From NCBI GenBank assembly GCA_910579205.1, contig CAJTTD010000001.1:186001-250000 (forward strand): DNA of 64,000 bases, written 5' to 3'. The DNA comes from an uncultured Christensenella sp. Its GTDB lineage: Bacteria > Bacillota > Clostridia > Christensenellales > Pumilibacteraceae. Under the pieces are notes generated by a model, which worked only from the letters and a program-made list of their open reading frames with translations, was not told where the DNA came from and searched no databases. The translations under genes were made by a program, and so were the position numbers. This document shows positions 42,101-50,537 of the stretch, in pieces; within the stretch, counting starts at the first letter, position 1; each line of letters starts with the position of its first letter.

Positions 42101-45100
42101 TTATCGCTCAAAACGATGTCGCCTATGCTCTTTACAACTACGGAAAACTCGTAAGTTACCGATCTACCGTTGTATGTAGCCGTGATCGTCGCGGATACTG
42201 CGGAACTTGTGGTTTGTCTCGGTCTGAGTATCTTTCCGTCCACCGCAACGTGGTCGGTGCTATCGCTCGACACCGCTATCGTTATGCCGCTATTCGGAAG
42301 CTGCGCTCCGAACGCCATGCTTATATCTATATAGTCGGTGAGATCCAAATACGTGTAATTCGCATTGTCGGCATAGTACAACGTTATAACATCGTTGTTG
42401 AACGTGTTGACGTCCAAACCGTCGAGCGTAACGCTTGCCAACGTAAGAGTGTAGCGCACATCTACATCAACGTTAAATGTCTTGCCGCTTGCGGTATCCG
42501 TATGGCTCGCACGGAAATAAAGCACGCCCGTTGCGCCCGTAGGAGCAAGCACGTTGATAACGCCGTTATTGACCGTTGCCACCGCGCCGTCAAGCACAGA
42601 CGTGCGCGCGGGATCGCTGTACAAAGCATAATCGACATTGCCCGAAACCGCGCTCAAAGTGCCGCGGTCGTACAATTCCGCTATCAACTTGAAGCTGTCC
42701 GAAGCGCCCGATACTACGATATCTGCAACTCCGTTTTCAACCGCTATATTGCCGCTGCCGACAAGTCGCACGCCCACCGAATCGGTAGTTATGACTATAG
42801 GCGCATAGCTGACGATATTTTTACCGTTTTGCTTATACGAAACTTCTAAGAAGTATACTTGAGAGCCGCTTTCAATGCTTGATAGCAGTCTGTTGTCTAC
42901 AACTATTTTTGTGTTGTTTTCGGCAAGCTTAATGCCGTCGTTATATGCGACATAAGTGTTCTCTCCCGTCTTTTTAACGACGCGGTACTCCACATCTTGC
43001 TTATACGAATCTTCGGGTACGCATGCCGCGTCGCCGTTGTTGTATATTACTGTTATGTTAGCCGTTTGAGAACCGCTATCCGCACCCGTGGTATCGACAG
43101 CGGATACTTGCGGCGCGAGCGCGTAGATATCCATTGTTACAGACACTCTGAACGATATCTTAAACGTCTTGCCGCCGTCTGCGTAATTTGCCGTATCGGT
43201 AAACGATATATCGAACTGCGCGTTCTTGATAACTTTTACGTTATCCGTATCAACTGAGATATTCACACCGCTTTTATTGTTACGGCACTCTATCTTCAAA
43301 CCGTCGACCGTAGGTATATCTATGTTCAAGCTGTCTACGTCATACGCAATGTTTTTATATACGTTTACGGCATCGCCGTTTTGATAGACGAGCGTATTGT
43401 ATACAAGATCGATATCCGCTCCTATGTCGGTATTGTCCGTATTGCTGCTAAGCGATATAGCGATATCGACGACCGCATTGTCGTCCGTAGTGTAGTCAAC
43501 GCCGCCGTAAGTATAGGCTATATTCTTGACGCCCGTACCTACGAACACGTCGATATCCTTAGAAGCATTCGTAGCATCGTCTGCCGTTTGAGATTCATTG
43601 ACCGAAAGTTTTCCGCCGTTGCTTACTTTGTACGAATCTTCGTCGAGCTTGACGTATATCTTGAACTCGTATTTGTAATCGGGGTCTTTGACTTCGGACA
43701 CGGGCGGCTCGAGTTTGAAAGTAGAGCCGCTGAAATAGTTGATCCCGTCGATACTGTACAATAAGTACGTGGGAAGAACTATCTCCACCGCTTCGAATCG
43801 AGTATCGCTGTCGCCCGGCGCTTGATAATCTACCGTAACGTAAAAGGTTTTCACGTATGCGGAATTATTAGCATCGTTATAAGCGTTGTTGTACGCGCCG
43901 AACACAAGCTTATTTAACGGTTCGCTGCGCAAACTGTCCGCATACAACGAGATAGTGTCTATCTGGCGCGAAAAGTTTTCGACCGTTACGTTCAAAGCGT
44001 AGCCGCTTGCGCCGTGTACAGTGGCTTTAAACGGTTTTGTGCTGTCATCGCCTATCGAAGGCGCACGGAACGTAATACCGTAATACGCGTAATCGCCGCC
44101 CGCCGCACACTTATCCGAAGCTGTTATATTGCCTATAAGATCTTTAGCCAATGCAAAGTCTATATAGACGTCTTCCACCAACGCGCCTTTTAACGATTTG
44201 CGTGCAACGACTTCGGTGTTGTCGGAAAGCTTGATAACCGCAGAAGCATACAAATTGCCCGTCTCGAGCTGGTTCACTTTATATGCAAACGTACTGTCTG
44301 CGTTGTTCAGTTCGAGAGCGTTTGTATATTCTCTGTCGCCGAAGATCTTAACGCTGTCCGCTTTGCGCTCGAAAATATGCGTGCGCGAACATGTAGGGCG
44401 ATTGCCCACGTACCAATCGTCGTCTCTTACCAAGTATTCTATCTTTATCCGTCCGAGCTGCACGTCTACGCCTTGCGTTTTGTAGCAGTACTCAAACAGA
44501 TCTTTATTAAGAGTCAGAAGTCCGCTGTTGAATGTGAACAGAACGTCGTCGAATACTTTGTCTTCGCTCTTGAACTTGAACGTCTTTGACGTATGTTCTT
44601 GATTCCACTCGCCGGCAAACGGATAGTCCGTACCGTTTATGACGTAGTACAGATTTATATCGTTGTAGGCGTATTCGCTGTTGGACTGTCCCAAGAATTG
44701 TTTTGTCGCGCGGACGGCATCCGTAGTGAACGACATGGACTGCCCCGTATACACATGGGTCATCTCGCTGTTATCGCGGCATGCTATGCTCGTTACCGCA
44801 TCGATCACGTATACCTTTATGGTGAGCTGAGCTATTAAAGTGCCTTCGCTGTTGGTTACGTTGATGTTGACGGTGGCCTGGTCTTTTGTCTCGTCGATAT
44901 TAGCCGTTCCCGTAAATACCAACGGATACGAACGGTTGAACGCATTTCCGTTAGACGAGAGCGAAGCTACTTTTGTAACGCCGTCGGACGGGGTTACGAG
45001 ATCGCAAAGATCAAACGGGAATGCCGAGCCTTTGCTGAGATTTTGCACGTAAACGCTTGCCGAGCCCTTATAGACCTTGTTGACTTCTATAACTTCGCCC

Positions 45101-46977
45101 GCTACGAATTTGCCCGCGCGGTTTCCGTTGTCGGTGATAAGCTCGAGAGCCGTTTCTTGGTCAACGAACTCTGCGCTCTTTGCAAGCGTGGAAATGGCAA
45201 AAGAAACGGGCAAGTTCCAGCTGCGGTTCGTTTTGTTGAACTCCTCCGAAGCGCCGTTTATCTTTGTTCCCACCTTGACGAATTCTACATTATACACACC
45301 TTTTACGGCGTCGCTATCGACGGTTATGCTGAAAGTAGCCGTACCTTGTATACGGTTATTTACTTTCGAGAACTTCATCGACTCCGAAAAGTTATACGTT
45401 TTTGTCGTATCGATAGTTGTTGCGCCTATCTTGATGGTAAAGTATTCGGGATGTTCTACGTTAAACTTGAACGCAGTATCTATATAGCCTTTATTGGCAA
45501 GATTGGATATTTCCGTTTCGGTCAAGCTTGCGGGAGGATTGCTGAATATGTAAGTAACCGACATCGTTGACGTGAGCTGGGGCGACGTCGATATGCTTTT
45601 CTTTTCCACTATAAGTTCGCTATTGCTATACGTCTTGTCTCCCGACTTGACGCTTACTTCGCCCGTATTGTTCTGCATTATAACGTTGCACTTGAGCGAA
45701 GCTTCCGCGCCTATGCCGTTGGGCGTGGAATCTTTAACGACTATCGAACATTCGTTGGCATGCGCAAGCCCGCGCGCCGACACAGTGGTCTTGCCTGCGG
45801 TACGCCCTACGGTTACGGCATTTGTATTGGTGGACGTAACGTTGAGAGAGTTCTCCCAACCGTCCTTTTTCTCGCCTTTTTCTTTGTCGTACTGTATGGA
45901 AAGCGGAACTATCACTACGTGCGACAATATATTGTCGTAAGTCGTGCCGAGCGGCAATGTGAGCTTGGTGCTCGAAAGCTCGCGACCTATCATGTTTTGT
46001 TTGTTCCAATACTTTTCGTAAAACTCGTCGGTTACGGGCTGGTCGCTTATGAATACGCTGTCTATCTGTCCGAGCGATTCATTGCTCTTGACTTCTACCG
46101 TAAGCTCCTTGGTGTACGGTTCGGCATAGTCGTTGAACTTGTTGGCAGTAACGGTAAGCGTTACAGTACCTGTTTTGAGCATGCGGAAATCGAAACGGGC
46201 GGGATTGCTGCTCTCGTTGACCGATCCTACTTTGAGAATGGTATCGTCGCTCGACTTTACCTCGATCTTGTTTGTAGGCACGCCGTTATTATCGACTACG
46301 GTTATAGGCGAATATCTATCGGTAGTCGGGTCGTACTTTCCGAACTGTTCAAAAGAAATATAGTACGACTTATTGTTTGCTACAGTGGAATAAAACGGCA
46401 GCTCGAGCTTATTTCCCGTGATCGCAGTGCGCGTATTCGACGAGCTTACCCAATAGTCGTTGAATTTAATGCTCTCCGTGCCTTGCTGTATTATGTAAAA
46501 CTTTATCTGCGCGCGCTTGTCGTTGTCGGAGAGCGAACGCGCCGTTATAGTAACGGGCGAATCGGAAGCGAACGCGGGAGACGGTCTAAACGTAAAATAA
46601 TATTTATTTTGCGTGCCTTCGACCAATCCTTTGCCCACCTCGGTAACAGCGCCGTAAGGCTCGACAGCCCAATTGACTCCCGTGGACGCATCGCCTTCGG
46701 CAGATACCGTGGCGTATACAGTGTAATCGGTGCCGACGGAAGCATAACTTGCTACCTCGCCGTCTCCGTCCGATATGATCTGGAACAGAGCCGACTGCTC
46801 GGTCTCCACTCCTACTATGCGCGAAGTATTTTGCTCCACGCTCGGCTTTAATAAATACAAAACCAAAAACGTTGCCGCAAGCGCGAGCAACACGCCCATT
46901 GCGACAAACATTATTATAAGTTTAGATTTGGTTTTCTTTACCGGTGCGAGTTCGATAATTTCGTCCGATATAGGCAT
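37738..46977 (-). CDS. Giant membrane-anchored surface protein with InlB-type repeats (3079 aa)
   Basis: The largest gene in the window. The N-terminus is cytoplasmic and basic (PVKKTKSK), followed by one membrane helix at about 20-43 (LIIMFVAMGVLLALAATFLVLYLL region). The remaining 3030 residues should be outside the cell. They consist of many beta-rich, Ser/Thr/Asn-rich Ig- or cadherin-like modules of irregular length, and the last 470 residues are six tandem InlB B-type (Listeria-Bacteroides) repeats with the VTFNANGG...YTFxGWYT...LYARW pattern. No LPXTG or surface-anchoring signal is seen at the C-terminus, so it is held by the N-terminal helix. AGGGGTG precedes the ATG. Such proteins usually act in adhesion. 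Confidence 0.9.
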   Translation of the reverse strand: MPISDEIIELAPVKKTKSKLIIMFVAMGVLLALAATFLVLYLLKPSVEQNTSRIVGVETEQSALFQIISDGDGEVASYASVGTDYTVYATVSAEGDASTGVNWAVEPYGAVTEVGKGLVEGTQNKYYFTFRPSPAFASDSPVTITARSLSDNDKRAQIKFYIIQQGTESIKFNDYWVSSSNTRTAITGNKLELPFYSTVANNKSYYISFEQFGKYDPTTDRYSPITVVDNNGVPTNKIEVKSSDDTILKVGSVNESSNPARFDFRMLKTGTVTLTVTANKFNDYAEPYTKELTVEVKSNESLGQIDSVFISDQPVTDEFYEKYWNKQNMIGRELSSTKLTLPLGTTYDNILSHVVIVPLSIQYDKEKGEKKDGWENSLNVTSTNTNAVTVGRTAGKTTVSARGLAHANECSIVVKDSTPNGIGAEASLKCNVIMQNNTGEVSVKSGDKTYSNSELIVEKKSISTSPQLTSTMSVTYIFSNPPASLTETEISNLANKGYIDTAFKFNVEHPEYFTIKIGATTIDTTKTYNFSESMKFSKVNNRIQGTATFSITVDSDAVKGVYNVEFVKVGTKINGASEEFNKTNRSWNLPVSFAISTLAKSAEFVDQETALELITDNGNRAGKFVAGEVIEVNKVYKGSASVYVQNLSKGSAFPFDLCDLVTPSDGVTKVASLSSNGNAFNRSYPLVFTGTANIDETKDQATVNINVTNSEGTLIAQLTIKVYVIDAVTSIACRDNSEMTHVYTGQSMSFTTDAVRATKQFLGQSNSEYAYNDINLYYVINGTDYPFAGEWNQEHTSKTFKFKSEDKVFDDVLFTFNSGLLTLNKDLFEYCYKTQGVDVQLGRIKIEYLVRDDDWYVGNRPTCSRTHIFERKADSVKIFGDREYTNALELNNADSTFAYKVNQLETGNLYASAVIKLSDNTEVVARKSLKGALVEDVYIDFALAKDLIGNITASDKCAAGGDYAYYGITFRAPSIGDDSTKPFKATVHGASGYALNVTVENFSRQIDTISLYADSLRSEPLNKLVFGAYNNAYNDANNSAYVKTFYVTVDYQAPGDSDTRFEAVEIVLPTYLLYSIDGINYFSGSTFKLEPPVSEVKDPDYKYEFKIYVKLDEDSYKVSNGGKLSVNESQTADDATNASKDIDVFVGTGVKNIAYTYGGVDYTTDDNAVVDIAISLSSNTDNTDIGADIDLVYNTLVYQNGDAVNVYKNIAYDVDSLNIDIPTVDGLKIECRNNKSGVNISVDTDNVKVIKNAQFDISFTDTANYADGGKTFKISFRVSVTMDIYALAPQVSAVDTTGADSGSQTANITVIYNNGDAACVPEDSYKQDVEYRVVKKTGENTYVAYNDGIKLAENNTKIVVDNRLLSSIESGSQVYFLEVSYKQNGKNIVSYAPIVITTDSVGVRLVGSGNIAVENGVADIVVSGASDSFKLIAELYDRGTLSAVSGNVDYALYSDPARTSVLDGAVATVNNGVINVLAPTGATGVLYFRASHTDTASGKTFNVDVDVRYTLTLASVTLDGLDVNTFNNDVITLYYADNANYTYLDLTDYIDISMAFGAQLPNSGITIAVSSDSTDHVAVDGKILRPRQTTSSAVSATITATYNGRSVTYEFSVVVKSIGDIVLSDNGTADIVADDKTNVVLSDVVSDAALSYDYTLENADSAKFDITEVSDDNKSISFKRVGFTQNSDYKVYTFTARVEYSLANGSAASMSGAGGKIVKTAEFKLTVVGNYTPEFEIRKDGVEISEDGSYTIDGSAYVLALTDHNAVATYSASANNDVLTIGAFDAAADSKAIVFNENKSGTTTVTVSAVLYGKTYKSAGKSYTFTYGDKHLDVDLENADGDSVADKSTVTVDHTGSGVTFTYVIDTTSVGTTVALNDVQVVCGGDGVTVGSVTQRSQGVYQAVLTAVRQTTLSVYGTVKVNGTTYYADSYTLNLTASAPVFALNASADGILPLGTTNLSVTQTSGTFKGEHTVTRYDIVSGGTWASVDAKTGVLTAKNNIYTDKSVTVRATVSVNSGAYAGNTYTVDKTIIIYGVDLPSVEWNVSDRTVEITDASGAEIDLKSLFTLSDVVHSGDGSPYSYADKVNYTYSVVDASTTLEAGDRSIGGNTLTIADTVNTKAGGYITLRVTANINSGINSGSNITSQSSITVIVKPRAHSVSGVEVIGKAGSYDVRAAVDLYTKNAVDGFVSDSDADAAIVNYTIRSNPSSVPITVNGSVITLGADYAGVAEVELDAEILITTGAYAGTTVTCSTKIVVNGFTVNNKAVAWSDASNAYERVDVSQWINDFVTSNSATVKNINVVALQNGGYLTIIENGTAAPTLVVDKDANIHGQNSAATITVGLTVELNNGKTFYCAGSINVAEVTPELEVSGTVSANNDTYEVIAGTSFIIAVSEKHGFDLEFVSCNADDEDKRDYISCVPNGSNIIVSASADISSLYTVSGVKAVYKVGGVDYDYTFDVTISPVSVSAFSITNNEEALLKRYGTVAVESVWTPSAGNDNTYGYTVAFTGNNALKSVTFEGYDEHGASIKALTTQTNNSSRSFTMQLYSGNSYYPTMQSYASFKLIFEFNASASAGNYNVPVTYRSGNSSNSRNLVSTAQTYTVSISDSVSIRFVGNGGTFSENGGSNEFDMAVTSYDTISAPDVERRGYELVGWYRDRALNDEFDFGSEYIDRSFTLYAKWTAKQYEIALNSMSSEFGRITVTYGSTYSALIGKEPTIQGYTFRGWYTQSNGRGTHITSGTLVTAQPELTLYAYFVADTYTVTFNANGGTLKYGENSMTVTHDGYYGLMPIAEKAGHTFVGWYTVSAQTGGTNITSSTKVDASAEGRTLYARYTVNNYRITLDANGGTIAESYVMAEYDTDLKAALNGKTPTYGDNIFEGWFVNGIKVENTDLRKVTGDMTAVARWSAPQPKYTVSFDANGGEFVGGNGVINVDNVNDGDTLNFVMSGANVSQPTYEGYDFDGWYINGVKVNDASKVVISGNTAVYARWKAVAQEPAPVYHKVTLNYQDKDDAPTTITLHVKDGETLASLSAIVPSKDGSTDEFVGWFDSESGGNKYTADSVVDGDIVLYAQWAPIA

Positions 46978-47008
46978 AGTACACCCCTAAACATAGTAAT
47001 ACCCGTAT

Positions 47009-47037
47009 ATAATACATCAAAACAATGCTATTGTCAA
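47009..47037 (-). promoter_or_regulatory. Sigma-A promoter of the giant gene
   Basis: TTGACA (47037-47032), 17-base spacer, TATTAT (47014-47009), 32 bases before the ATG. Confidence 0.9.
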
Positions 47038-47065
47038 CCTAACTATGACAAAAATTTAATACTTT

Positions 47066-47092
47066 TTAGCACTCTTATGCGCTTAGTGCTAA
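47066..47092. promoter_or_regulatory. CIRCE-like HrcA operator
   Basis: TTAGCACTC, 9 bases, TAGTGCTAA. This matches the CIRCE consensus (TTAGCACTC-N9-GAGTGCTAA) at 17 of 18 positions with the exact spacing. CIRCE is the HrcA repressor site before groESL and dnaK operons. Here it lies between the giant surface-protein promoter (29 bases upstream of its -35) and the MarR-type gene; no chaperone gene is nearby. Confidence 0.75.
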
Positions 47093-47258
47093 CACTTGCA
47101 AGTATAGAGCGACAATCACAACGACGATAAGAGTATACACGCCCCCACCCGCAAAATATCCGCGAACAGCGGTCGGAGCAAAAACAGCGTCAAATTAATT
47201 GACAAATATTCATATAATATGTTAGACTTAAAAAAATAGCGCTTATAGGAGAACACTT

Positions 47259-47663
47259 ATGTTAGCAGATCAAATCCTTTCTCTGAATTTGACTACACGA
47301 AAACTCTGCAAGAACTGTAACAACGGTGTGATCATTTCGCAAAAGCTGAGACTTTTGTATCTCGTTCGCAACGATGTCTTATCCCCCCGCGAGCTTGTCG
47401 GGGAGCTTTGTATTGCCAAACCCAATCTTACCATACTCGCGCGCAATATGATATCGGAAGGTCTCATCGAAAAAATGCGCGTCGAACGCGATATGCGGTC
47501 CGTACACTATAAAATAACCGACAAAGGCTTGCAAGAGCTTAACAAAATGATGGAAGAGCTTGAGGAATCGGTAGTAAAGCAACTTCAGTTAAACGAAAAA
47601 GAAACGCAAAAGGGCGAGAAAAAACTCGAGACAGCAATCAACTTCTTAAACGGCGTTGAATGA
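47259..47663 (+). CDS. MarR-family winged-helix regulator
   Basis: A 134-residue DNA-binding protein with a winged helix: ISQKLRLLYLVRNDVLSPRELVGELCIAKPNLTILARNMISEGLIEKMRVERDMRSVHYKITDKGLQEL shows the recognition helix and wing of MarR proteins; the ends would form the dimer interface. It has an AGGAG ribosome site. Its target is unknown. It is divergent from the giant surface gene and could control it or itself. A terminator-like hairpin separates it from cysE. Confidence 0.82.
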   Translation: MLADQILSLNLTTRKLCKNCNNGVIISQKLRLLYLVRNDVLSPRELVGELCIAKPNLTILARNMISEGLIEKMRVERDMRSVHYKITDKGLQELNKMMEELEESVVKQLQLNEKETQKGEKKLETAINFLNGVE

Positions 47664-47688
47664 TTTTAAGCCGAAGTTAAGCACCGTT

Positions 47689-47729
47689 ACGCCGTTAACG
47701 CATAATGAATTGCGTGCGGCGTTTTATTT
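47689..47729 (+). terminator. Terminator or attenuator between the MarR-type gene and cysE
   Basis: ACGCCG..ACGCA / TGCGT.CGGCGT stem followed by TTTATTTAT. It stands only 16 bases before the cysE start, with no room for a promoter between. Confidence 0.75.
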
Positions 47730-47744
47730 ATCAGACGGAGCGAT

Positions 47745-48482
47745 ATGAGATCCATACAAGCTTTTAAAGCTATAAAAAAAGACCTGAACGCCGTAATGTT
47801 ACACGATCCCGCCGCGCGCAACAAATTTGAAGCGGCAATATGTTACAGCGGTTTTCATGCGCTTGTGATGTATAGATTTTGTCATTTTTTACATGTGCAC
47901 AGATATTTTTTTATCGCACGCATGCTGTCCGGGCTCACCCGTTTTTTCACGGGCATAGAGATTCATCCCGGCGCGAAAATAGGCAGCGGTGTTTTTATCG
48001 ATCACGGCGCGGGCGTTGTTATAGGCGAAACGGCGGAAGTGGGCAATAACGTTATAATATACCAAGGCGTTACGCTGGGCGGCTCGGGCAAGGACAAAAC
48101 GGGCAAACGGCATCCGACGGTGGAAGACAACGTTATGATATGTTCGGGCGCAAAAGTTTTAGGTCCGTTTACCGTCGGCACTGGCGCTAAGATAGGCGCG
48201 GGTTCTATAGTACTCAACGAAGTGCCGCCCAATGCGACGGTAGTAGGCGTGCCCGGACGGGTAACGCGCATCGCGGGAAAACGGGTCGACGATCTTAACC
48301 AAGCTCTTCCCAACCCCGTTGACGAAGATATCAACGATCTTAAAGCGCGCATATTAGCGCTCGAACAAAAGCTGACAGCTACGGATAATACCGACAACGC
48401 CGCTCGTCAACCGAACGGCAAAGCGACCGCGATTTCCGCGCGGCAAAACACATCATCGAACGACGGGAGCGATCATGAATGA
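47745..48482 (+). CDS. cysE: Serine O-acetyltransferase
   Basis: Makes O-acetylserine from serine and acetyl-CoA, the first step of cysteine synthesis. The 245-residue protein has an N-terminal helical domain and a left-handed beta helix (IHPGAKIGSGVFIDHGAGVVIGETAEVGNNV, YQGVTLGGSGKDKTGKRHPT, VVGVPGRV). The His of DHGAG and the KRHPT loop are typical of the acetyltransferase active site. The last 60 residues, beyond the usual end, are hydrophilic and disordered. It overlaps cysS by 8 bases; cysE-cysS is a conserved Firmicutes pair. Confidence 0.95.
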   Translation: MRSIQAFKAIKKDLNAVMLHDPAARNKFEAAICYSGFHALVMYRFCHFLHVHRYFFIARMLSGLTRFFTGIEIHPGAKIGSGVFIDHGAGVVIGETAEVGNNVIIYQGVTLGGSGKDKTGKRHPTVEDNVMICSGAKVLGPFTVGTGAKIGAGSIVLNEVPPNATVVGVPGRVTRIAGKRVDDLNQALPNPVDEDINDLKARILALEQKLTATDNTDNAARQPNGKATAISARQNTSSNDGSDHE

Positions 48483-49869
48483 TTTGACCTTTTACAATAC
48501 GCTGACGCGCAAGAAAGAAAAATTTATGCCTATATCATCCCCTACCGTAACTATGTATTCGTGCGGTCCGACGGTGTACAATTACGCGCATATAGGCAAT
48601 CTCCGCACATATGTGTTTATGGACGAACTGCGCCGCACGCTCAAGTTCGCAGGCTATACCACCAAGTCGGTAATGAACATTACGGACGTAGGACATTTGA
48701 TGTCGGACGGAGACGACGGCGAAGACAAAATGCAGTCCGCCGCGAAAAAGCAAAATAAATCGCCCGAAGAAATTGCCGCCGTGTATTCCGCAGCGTTTTT
48801 CAAAGATCTCGAAAGGCTACGCATCCTCACGCCCGAAATAGTAGCCAAAGCTACCGATAACATCGCCGAAATGATAGACTTTGTGCAAAAACTGTGCGAT
48901 AAAGGTTACGGTTACGAAACAGACGACGGCATATACTTTGACATATCCAAGTTCGACGGTTACGGCAAGCTTTCGCGGTGCAATCTTGACGACGCGCTTG
49001 CGGGCGCGCGAGTAGCCGTCAACACCCAAAAACGCCATCCCGCGGACTTTGCTATATGGAAAAAGGCGGAAAAGAATCATATAATGCAATGGGTATCGCC
49101 TTGGGGAATGGGTTATCCCGGTTGGCATATCGAATGCTCCGCAATGGGCAAAAAGTATTTGGGAGAACGCTTCGATATCCACACGGGCGGCGTAGATCAT
49201 ATCCCCATCCATCACGAAAACGAAATAGCGCAATCTGAAGCGCTCGAAGGACATCCCGTGGTAAATACGTGGATGCACGGCGAATTTATGCTTGTAGACG
49301 GCGGAAAAATGAGCAAATCGCTCGGCAATGTGTATACGGTGGACGACCTTATTTCGCGCGGATATTCTCCGCTCGCCTTCCGTTACTTCTGCATGAATAC
49401 TCATTACCGCAATAAGCTCAACTTCACTTTCGACGGGCTTAACAGCGCGCAAACGGCATACGATCGATTGCGCGCCGCGATATCGTCTAATATAAACGCC
49501 GATCAAGCCTCTGCCGAAGTTAAAGTAAAGATCGAAGCTTGTTGCGAACGGATAATAGCCGCTGTGTACGACGATCTCAACTTCCCGCTAGCGCTCGGCG
49601 AGCTGTGGAACATGGTCAAACTGCCGCAGTGCCGCGATATATACGATGCGGCAGAAAAGCTCGACTGCTTGTTCGGTTTGAGTTTGCATGAACAGCCCGA
49701 AAAACGCGATGACGATATTCCCGACGATGTAAAAGCTATCGCGGAAGAGCGTTACGCCGCGCGGCAACGCAAAGATTGGGCAACTTCCGACGCTTTGCGC
49801 GATAAATTGGATAAACTCGGCTATACCGTACTCGACAGCAAAACGGGCTACGAAATAAAACGCCGTTAG
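48475..49869 (+). CDS. cysS: Cysteinyl-tRNA synthetase
   Basis: A 464-residue class I synthetase. It has the zinc-ligand Cys and class-I signature in MYSCGPTVYNYAHIGNLRTYVF, the editing-free core with GWHIECSAMGKKYLG and DIHTGGVDHIPIHHENEIAQSEA, and KMSKSLGNVYTVDDL. An anticodon-binding domain follows to the C-terminus. The start overlaps the cysE end. A strong terminator follows 12 bases past the stop. No T-box leader is present upstream of this operon. Confidence 0.97.
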   Translation: MNDLTFYNTLTRKKEKFMPISSPTVTMYSCGPTVYNYAHIGNLRTYVFMDELRRTLKFAGYTTKSVMNITDVGHLMSDGDDGEDKMQSAAKKQNKSPEEIAAVYSAAFFKDLERLRILTPEIVAKATDNIAEMIDFVQKLCDKGYGYETDDGIYFDISKFDGYGKLSRCNLDDALAGARVAVNTQKRHPADFAIWKKAEKNHIMQWVSPWGMGYPGWHIECSAMGKKYLGERFDIHTGGVDHIPIHHENEIAQSEALEGHPVVNTWMHGEFMLVDGGKMSKSLGNVYTVDDLISRGYSPLAFRYFCMNTHYRNKLNFTFDGLNSAQTAYDRLRAAISSNINADQASAEVKVKIEACCERIIAAVYDDLNFPLALGELWNMVKLPQCRDIYDAAEKLDCLFGLSLHEQPEKRDDDIPDDVKAIAEERYAARQRKDWATSDALRDKLDKLGYTVLDSKTGYEIKRR

Positions 49870-49880
49870 TCATTACATTT

Positions 49881-49906
49881 ACGACCGCTTGCAAGGCGGT
49901 CGTTTT
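49881..49906 (+). terminator. Intrinsic terminator after cysS
   Basis: ACGACCGC / GCGGTCGT stem, loop of 7, followed by T-run. Confidence 0.92.
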
Positions 49907-49960
49907 TATTCGAGCGCTACGAGCGATATCGAACACACATTGCGATATATTACAAAATTA

Positions 49961-50371
49961 TTACGGTTTATCTATAACGACGGGTTCGCCGTTGACGTAC
50001 TTCCACTCTCCCGCACAATGCACGCGCGCGTTACAGCCGTTCAACCAGTCTGCCGCGTCCCACGTATCGGGGACATTTGGCGCTTCCAAGAAAATATCCG
50101 TCAAACTGTCGCAATCTTCGAATATCGCATATTCCACACCTTTAACGCTCAGTGGAATAACTATATGCTTAAGCTCGGAACAACATAAAAAAGCTTGAAC
50201 GTCAATAAAATCGACGCTATCGGGTATTTCGACGCGTTCTATTTTACTGCCGTAAAACGCGCGAAACGATATTTCTTTTACTCCGTTATGGATCTTAGCC
50301 GTTTTATCCTTACCGTCGTAACCGAGCAACCACCATCCCGCATCGATCTCAAAACCTTTATCGTCTGTCAT
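49961..50371 (-). CDS. BspA-type leucine-rich repeat protein (136 aa)
   Basis: A short protein of the BspA/LRR_5 kind. Visible repeats include AFYGSKIERVEIPDSVDFIDVQAFLCCSELKHIVIPLSV and AIFEDCDSLTDIFLEAPNVPDTWD. No signal peptide or membrane helix is present, so it is probably cytoplasmic. The end (CNARVHCAGEWKYVNGEPVV) resembles the usual BspA C-terminal cap. GGAGGATATA lies before ATG 50371. A strong promoter (see separate entry) drives it. Function unknown. Confidence 0.8.
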   Translation of the reverse strand: MTDDKGFEIDAGWWLLGYDGKDKTAKIHNGVKEISFRAFYGSKIERVEIPDSVDFIDVQAFLCCSELKHIVIPLSVKGVEYAIFEDCDSLTDIFLEAPNVPDTWDAADWLNGCNARVHCAGEWKYVNGEPVVIDKP

Positions 50372-50397
50372 TATATCCTCCGCGATTTTAATAGGTT

Positions 50398-50426
50398 ATT
50401 ATATACTTCGGCTATACCAAAGTCAA
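50398..50426 (-). promoter_or_regulatory. Sigma-A promoter of the LRR gene
   Basis: TTGACT (50426-50421), 17-base spacer, TATAAT (50403-50398), 26 bases before the ATG. Confidence 0.85.
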
Positions 50427-50487
50427 CCGTTTTAAGTATATTTTTATTTATCATACGCAACCCGACGGCGAATACGCGCATTAAAAA

Positions 50488-50520
50488 AGCGTCTCTTCGA
50501 TCAGTAACCGAAGAGACGCT
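50488..50520 (-). terminator. Intrinsic terminator after the MsmK-type gene
   Basis: 12-bp perfect stem AGCGTCTCTTCG / CGAAGAGACGCT with a 9-base loop and a T-run on the minus strand. Confidence 0.95.
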
Positions 50521-50537
50521 ATATTCAATTTTTATCT

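Noticed and set aside
47664..47745. T-box leader of cysE-cysS
   Set aside because: Only 80 bases are available and no specifier loop or T-box sequence is present.
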